From the NCBI RefSeq assembly GCF_031456545.1, contig NZ_JAVDUV010000002.1:930001-994000 (forward strand): a DNA stretch of 64,000 nt. Reading direction: 5' to 3'. Below are positions 59,578 to 64,000 of the stretch, one piece after another (position 1 is the stretch's first letter; every line of letters starts with the position of its first letter). The position numbers and the translations under genes are program-made. This stretch comes from Agromyces sp. 3263. GTDB taxonomy: Bacteria; Actinomycetota; Actinomycetes; Actinomycetales; Microbacteriaceae. The notes under the pieces were generated by a model. It did not search any database. It saw only the letters and a list, made by a program, of their open reading frames with translations, and had not been told where the DNA came from.

Positions 59578-60435
59578 TCAGGACGAGGGGGCCTGCGCGA
59601 CCAGCTCGTACGAGAGCGGCAGCCACTGCTCGGTCGGCCAGCCGAACATGCCCTCGCCCTGCGGCACCGTCATCGGGAAGATCCGCCACGGCACCTGGAA
59701 GCGCTCGGCCAGCTCGTCGACCACCAGTCCGGCGGCGCGGACGGCGCCCACGACCTCACCGATCGGATGCATCCACTCCCACGTGCGGGCGTGCGCGATC
59801 ATCGCGTCGGGGTCGGCGTAGTCGGACGGGTCATCGAGCACGTCGGGCTCGCCTCCGCCGTACGCGTACTGGAAGGTCGGCAGGCCGCCCGGGCCCCCGT
59901 CGCCGTCGAACACGAAGGCCGCCGGATGCCCGTCCGCGAAGTAGAGACGGCCGCCCGGCTTCAGGAACCACGCGACGATGCGCGCCCACTCCGCGACATC
60001 CGGAAGCCACCCGATGGTGCCCCAGGTCGTGAACACCAGGTCGAACGACCCGGGCTCGGGCAGCACGTGGCGGGCGTCGTAGAGGTTCGCCTCGACGAAT
60101 CGCGCGCGATCGCCGAGCCCGAGCTCGGCGGCCATGCGTCGCGCCTCCTCGACGGCGGGACGCGAGAAGTCGAGTCCGACGACCGTCGCGCCGCGGTTCG
60201 CGAGCGAGAGCGTGTCCGAGCCGAAGTGGCACTGCAGGTGCAGCACCCGCAGTCCGTCGAGACCGTCGGGGTGCAGTCGCTCGACGCCGGCCCGGGAGAT
60301 CGGGTCGAGCACGATGTCGCCGCGACGGAGCGGCTCCTGGTCGTAGAAGTCCGACGCCAGGTGCACCGGCACCCGTTCGTCCCAGTTGGCGCGGTTGTCG
60401 TCGAGCCAATCGCCGTGGCGGAGGTCGACGACCAC
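59578..60435 (-). CDS. Class I SAM-dependent methyltransferase
   Basis: A 285-residue methyltransferase. Motif I is VLHLQCHFGSDTLSLA, then VVGLDFSRPAVEEARRMA (ribose-binding acidic residue), and FDLVFTTWGTIGWLPD as motif IV. The cysteine/histidine variant of motif I (LQCHFG in place of DxGxGxG) is typical of one actinobacterial branch. The GTG at 60435 lies directly after the stop of the UPF0182 gene, so translation is likely coupled. The methyl acceptor is unknown. Confidence 0.9.
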   Translation of the reverse strand: MVVDLRHGDWLDDNRANWDERVPVHLASDFYDQEPLRRGDIVLDPISRAGVERLHPDGLDGLRVLHLQCHFGSDTLSLANRGATVVGLDFSRPAVEEARRMAAELGLGDRARFVEANLYDARHVLPEPGSFDLVFTTWGTIGWLPDVAEWARIVAWFLKPGGRLYFADGHPAAFVFDGDGGPGGLPTFQYAYGGGEPDVLDDPSDYADPDAMIAHARTWEWMHPIGEVVGAVRAAGLVVDELAERFQVPWRIFPMTVPQGEGMFGWPTEQWLPLSYELVAQAPSS

Positions 60436-60436
60436 G

Positions 60437-63325
60437 TCACTGGTCCTGGGTGATCGCGAGCAGCTGGGCGATGATCTCCGCGAGCTGGGCGTCGGCGGCG
60501 CCGTACGCCGCCCAGTCACCCTCGGAGAGCGCGGCCTGCTTGTTCTTCAGGGCCTGCGACGCCTGGTTCAGGAGCGCCTGCACCTCGTCGCTCGGCTGGG
60601 GCGCCACCGTGGTGCCGTCGTCGGGCGGCGTCGTGGGCGTCGCGTTGGGATCCACCTCGTTGTCGCCCGCCTCAGCGCCGGAGTCGCCGCCGAAGAGCAC
60701 GTCGAGCGCCGCATCCAGGGTGTCCTGGAACGCGATCTGGTCGCCGAAGGCGACGAGCACCTTCTGCAGCAGCGGATAGCTCGTATTGCCGGTCGACTTC
60801 ACGTAGACGGGCTGCACGTAGAGCAGGCCGCCACCCACGGGCACCGTCAGCAGGTTGCCGTTGATGACCTCGGACTGACCCTGTTTCAGCAGGTTGAGCG
60901 ACTGCGACACCGTGGGATCGCCGTTGAACGTGTTCTGCACCTGGCCCGGGCCGGGCACGTTGTCATCCTCTGGCAGCGTCAGCAACCTCAGCTTGCCGTA
61001 GCCGTCGGATCGCTCGCCGTCGCTCGCCCCCGCGTCGGAATCGACGGCGAGGTAGCCGCGCAGCACGTTGCGGCTCTGGTCGCCTCGAGCCTCGGGGATG
61101 AACGTCGAGTAGAGCGAGTATGCGGGCTCCTCCTGCCCGGGCATCTGCATCGTCAGGTAGTACGGCGGCTGCAGCAGCGTGGAGTTCGCTCCGGCCGTCG
61201 GGTCGTTGGGCGTCGTCCACGCGTCCTCACGCGAGTAGAACGAGGAGGGGTCGGTGACGTGGTACCGGCCGAGCACCGCGCGCTGCATCTTGAACAGGTC
61301 GGCGGGGTAGCGAACGTGGCTCATGAGCGCGCCCGACATCTCGCTCATCGGCTTCAGCGAGTTCGGGAAGATCTTCTGCCAGGTCTGCAGGATCGGGTCC
61401 TCGTCGTCCCAGGCGTACAGGGTCACCGAACCGTCGTACGCGTCGACCGTGGCCTTCACCGAGTTGCGGATGTAGTTGACCTCGTCGAAGGGCAGCGACT
61501 GGGGCAGGCCCTCGCTGTCGGCGATGGCCTCGCTCATGCTGACCTTGTTGGAGTACGGGTACTGGTCGGTGAGGGTGTAGCCGTCGACGATCCAGACGAT
61601 CCGTCCGTCGACGACCGACGGATAGGTGTCGGAATCGATCGTGAGGTACGGGGCGACCTTCTTCACTCGATCGATCGGGTCGCGGTCGTAGAGGATCTGC
61701 GACTCGTCGTTGACCGCCTCGGAGAGGAAGATCTGCTCCGACTGGAACTTCAGCGCGTACACGAGCTTCGTGAAGACGTTGTCGAGCTTCGGCCCGCCAT
61801 CGCCCTCGAACGTGGTCTGCGTCTGCTGGTCGCTCTCGCCTCCGGCGGGGTAGTCGAGCTCGACGGGGTCCTCGCCCTCGGGGGCGCCGACGATCGAGTA
61901 CGCCGGGGACTCCTCGCCGAAGTAGACGCGCGGCTCGAAGTCGCCGAGGGTGCCCGTCGACGGGATGCCCGACTGCAGGAACACGGGCTGCCCGTCGACC
62001 GAGCGCTGGTTGCCTGCGGCGGCCACCAGGCCGTAGCCGTGCGTGTAGACGACGTGCGAGTTGAACCAGGTCTCGGCATCGCCGAGGCCCGAGAGCGCGA
62101 GGTCTCGCACCGCGACCACGGTGTCCTGGGTGGTGCCGTCGATGTCGTACCGGTCCACGTCGAGCGCGTCGGGGAACTGGTAGTACTGGCGGAACTGCTC
62201 GAGCTGCTGGAACGCCGGGCTGATCACGAGCGGGTCCATCAGTCGGATGTTCGCCGTCGTCGCGGCATCCGATCGCAGCGCGCCGGGCTCGGCGTCGGTC
62301 TTCGCCTCGAATGGGATCGTCTCGATGTCGGCGACGCCGTAGGCCTCACGGGTGAGGTCGATGGAGCGTTCGATGTACGGCGCCTCCAGCGAGCGGGCGC
62401 TCGGGTCGACCTGGAACCGCTGGATGATCCAGGGGTAGAGGGAACCGATGATCAGGCTCGAGACGACGAGGAGCGCGACGCCCACGAGCGGCAGCCGCCA
62501 GCGGCCGATGAGCGCGGTGACGAAGAAGAGGATCGCGACGCCGACCGCCGCCGCCGCGAGGATCTGTCGACCGGGGATCACGGCGTTGACGTCGGTGTAT
62601 CCCGCACCGGTGATGAGGGTGCTGTTCTCCGTGACGGTCGCGTACTGGTCGAACCAGATGCTGACGCCCTGGAGCAGCAGGTAGAGGCCAGCCGTCACCG
62701 CGATCTGGATGCGAGCCGACTTCGAGATGACGACCTCGCGGCCGCTCACGCGGATGGACCCGTAGAGGTAGTTCGTCGCGATGACGAGGAGCAGCGAGAG
62801 CAGCACCACGGCCGACGCGAAGCCGACGATCGAGCGGTAGAACGGCAGCTCGAAGACGAAGAAGCCGATGTCGAAGCCGAACTGCGGATCATTCGTGCCG
62901 AACGGGGTGCGGTTCAGCCAGGTGAGGGTGAGTTCCCACCGGCTCGACGTCGAGACGCCCGCGAAGATGCCGAGCACGACGGGGATGCCGTACATCGCGA
63001 GGCGGCGGAGTGGCTCGAACACCTCCTGATAGCGGTCGAGCTGCGAGTTCAGCTTCGCGTAGACGGGACGCGTGCGGTAGGCGATCTGGATGGAGGCCCA
63101 GACGGGCACGGCCATCGCGAGGAAGCCGATCAGGAAGAGGACGAGGCGCGCCACCCACTCGGTCGTGAGCACGTCGACGAAGCCGAGCTGGTCGTACCAG
63201 AGCACGTCGGCGTAGAGGCCCACGAACACGAAGAACGCGATGAGGAGCAGGGCCACCACCCCGATCGTGATCGCGATCGGCGCGCGACGGCGCGGCATCC
63301 TCGGTTCGTGCGGCTGTGCAGACAC
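60437..63325 (-). CDS. UPF0182 family membrane protein
   Basis: A 962-residue actinobacterial protein. Seven hydrophobic helices occupy the first 310 residues, with WYDQLGFVDVLTTEWVARLVLF after the first; a large extracytoplasmic domain (about 320-880) follows, including VYTHGYGLVAA and TYPSVVDGRIVWIVDGYTLTDQYPYS. The C-terminal 90 residues are Pro/Thr/Asp-rich and then helical. GTG 63325 follows AAGAGGCGAAG. Function is unsettled; it is widely conserved next to a PDZ/Lon-like protease gene, as here. Confidence 0.93.
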   Translation of the reverse strand: MSAQPHEPRMPRRRAPIAITIGVVALLLIAFFVFVGLYADVLWYDQLGFVDVLTTEWVARLVLFLIGFLAMAVPVWASIQIAYRTRPVYAKLNSQLDRYQEVFEPLRRLAMYGIPVVLGIFAGVSTSSRWELTLTWLNRTPFGTNDPQFGFDIGFFVFELPFYRSIVGFASAVVLLSLLLVIATNYLYGSIRVSGREVVISKSARIQIAVTAGLYLLLQGVSIWFDQYATVTENSTLITGAGYTDVNAVIPGRQILAAAAVGVAILFFVTALIGRWRLPLVGVALLVVSSLIIGSLYPWIIQRFQVDPSARSLEAPYIERSIDLTREAYGVADIETIPFEAKTDAEPGALRSDAATTANIRLMDPLVISPAFQQLEQFRQYYQFPDALDVDRYDIDGTTQDTVVAVRDLALSGLGDAETWFNSHVVYTHGYGLVAAAGNQRSVDGQPVFLQSGIPSTGTLGDFEPRVYFGEESPAYSIVGAPEGEDPVELDYPAGGESDQQTQTTFEGDGGPKLDNVFTKLVYALKFQSEQIFLSEAVNDESQILYDRDPIDRVKKVAPYLTIDSDTYPSVVDGRIVWIVDGYTLTDQYPYSNKVSMSEAIADSEGLPQSLPFDEVNYIRNSVKATVDAYDGSVTLYAWDDEDPILQTWQKIFPNSLKPMSEMSGALMSHVRYPADLFKMQRAVLGRYHVTDPSSFYSREDAWTTPNDPTAGANSTLLQPPYYLTMQMPGQEEPAYSLYSTFIPEARGDQSRNVLRGYLAVDSDAGASDGERSDGYGKLRLLTLPEDDNVPGPGQVQNTFNGDPTVSQSLNLLKQGQSEVINGNLLTVPVGGGLLYVQPVYVKSTGNTSYPLLQKVLVAFGDQIAFQDTLDAALDVLFGGDSGAEAGDNEVDPNATPTTPPDDGTTVAPQPSDEVQALLNQASQALKNKQAALSEGDWAAYGAADAQLAEIIAQLLAITQDQ

Positions 63326-63396
63326 TCTTCGCCTCTTGTTCGGTCGCTGTGGGATCGAGACTCCATCCTAGAGTCGCGTTCCTTTGAAACTGCTGT

Positions 63397-64000
63397 TCAG
63401 GCGGCGGGGCAGGAGGCGAAGGCCGAGGTGTCCTCGCCGTCGCCGATCGCCTCGACCACCGAGCGCGCCTCGTCGAGGGTCTTCACGGCGAAGACTCGCA
63501 TGCCGTCTGGGACATGTCCGGTGACCTCGTCGCAGTTCGAGGCCGGGGCGAGGAACCAGTCGGCGCCCGCCTCCTCGGCCCCCCAGAGCTTCTGGCGGAT
63601 GCCGCCGATGGGCCCGACCTGGCCCGACGAGTCGATCGTGCCGGTGCCGGCCAAGACCTCGCCGCCCGTCATCTCGTCGGGCGTGAGCTTGTCGATGATG
63701 CCCAGGGCGAACATCATGCCGGCGCTGGGGCCGCCGACGTTGTCGAGCTGCAGCACGACGTCGATGGGGAACTCGTAGTGCATGCGCACGCCCACGCCGA
63801 GCACCACGGTGCCGTCGCGGTCGACGGGGGTGACCTCGAGCGTCTGCTCGGCGCCGTCGCGCACCACGAGGAGGCTGGCGGAGGTGTCGGCGCCGTTCTC
63901 GCGCACGGCGGAACGGAGTTCGTCGATGGAGTTCACGGCGGTGCCGTTGACGGAGACGATGACGTCGCCCTCCTCGAGCACGCCCGCGGCGGGCGAGTCG
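63397..64000 (-). CDS. PDZ/Lon-like serine protease (YlbL type), N-terminus outside window
   Basis: The gene enters from the right edge; its last 200 codons are visible. A PDZ domain (EEGDVIVSVNGTAVNSIDELR) leads into a Lon-type protease domain with nucleophile Ser in NVGGPSAGMMFALG and the catalytic Lys in GIRQKLWGA. TGGEVLAGTGTIDSSGQVGPIGGI is the usual Lon strand pair. In the family a single N-terminal helix anchors it to the membrane. It lies 71 bases upstream of the UPF0182 gene on the same strand, a conserved pairing. Confidence 0.93.
   Translation of the reverse strand, partial: DSPAAGVLEEGDVIVSVNGTAVNSIDELRSAVRENGADTSASLLVVRDGAEQTLEVTPVDRDGTVVLGVGVRMHYEFPIDVVLQLDNVGGPSAGMMFALGIIDKLTPDEMTGGEVLAGTGTIDSSGQVGPIGGIRQKLWGAEEAGADWFLAPASNCDEVTGHVPDGMRVFAVKTLDEARSVVEAIGDGEDTSAFASCPAA

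Noticed and set aside
60386-63778. A very long open frame on the plus strand opposite UPF0182 and the PDZ protease
   Set aside because: It is the antisense shadow of two well-recognised genes. Its peptide is rich in Arg, Val and Gly without any family motif, as expected from complementary G+C-rich codons.

Overview
The window is high-G+C actinobacterial DNA with one dense set of genes on both strands. It shows GTG starts, many 4-base ATGA overlaps and a strong GAC/GCC/CTC codon bias. The gene content (DUF3039, a UPF0182 membrane protein beside a PDZ/Lon-like protease, the MurI-Rph-RdgB order, wall-glycopolymer genes) and the recurrent word GGATGCC/GGCATCC suggest Microbacteriaceae, perhaps Agromyces-like. 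The family is inferred, not proven. There is no sign of prophage, insertion sequence, CRISPR array, integrase or plasmid replication gene.

Layout. 1-2.5 kb: a divergent pair of an epimerase-like oxidoreductase and an ECF41-type sigma factor, then a DHFR/RibD-like reductase and the ribosome-rescue hydrolase ArfB. 2.6-4.5 kb: a secreted CocE/PepX-type peptidase behind several palindromic operator-like sites. 4.7-9.6 kb: VOC and DUF1801 proteins, the murI-rph-rdgB operon and the divergent pncB. 9.7-13.7 kb: DUF3039 and an ABC exporter whose ATPase carries a disordered N-terminal tail of about 450 residues. 13.9-22.1 kb: a wall-glycopolymer (teichoic-acid-like) region with a nucleotidyltransferase, a TagG/TagH-type exporter, a CDP-glycerol glycerophosphotransferase-like enzyme, two GT2 enzymes and an unusual CDP-alcohol phosphotransferase. 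22.2-28.6 kb: an HtrA protease, an aminotransferase, a nitrilase-type amidase and a secreted HExxH metalloprotease.

The 28.6-59 kb part is accessory in character. It holds a GH38 alpha-mannosidase with a GPH sugar symporter, a 1550-residue secreted Ig-like repeat protein, and an ABC exporter with a TetR gene. It then holds a peptide-scavenging locus of secreted cyanophycinase, polar amino-acid ABC importer, M20 peptidase and RpiR regulator. A dioxygenase/AraC pair and a LacI-controlled galactoside operon (GH42, MalF/MalG/SBP importer, GH36) complete it. Two identical initiator tRNA genes, both on the minus strand, lie at 34.0 and 59.0 kb. The right end returns to housekeeping genes: a methyltransferase, UPF0182 and a PDZ/Lon-like protease cut by the window edge.

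The most interesting unit is 41.9-48.3 kb. A secreted cyanophycinase-family enzyme is divergent from an operon with an importer, a zinc peptidase and a regulator, across an AT-rich operator region. It reads as a complete extracellular cyanophycin (or similar isopeptide polymer) scavenging pathway using an M20 enzyme for the dipeptide step. Other notable signals are a close match to an ECF41 target promoter upstream of the epimerase gene, a set of leaderless-type promoters, an Asp-to-His change in the CDP-alcohol phosphotransferase motif, and a LacI-type 14-mer shared by two secreted-peptidase genes.
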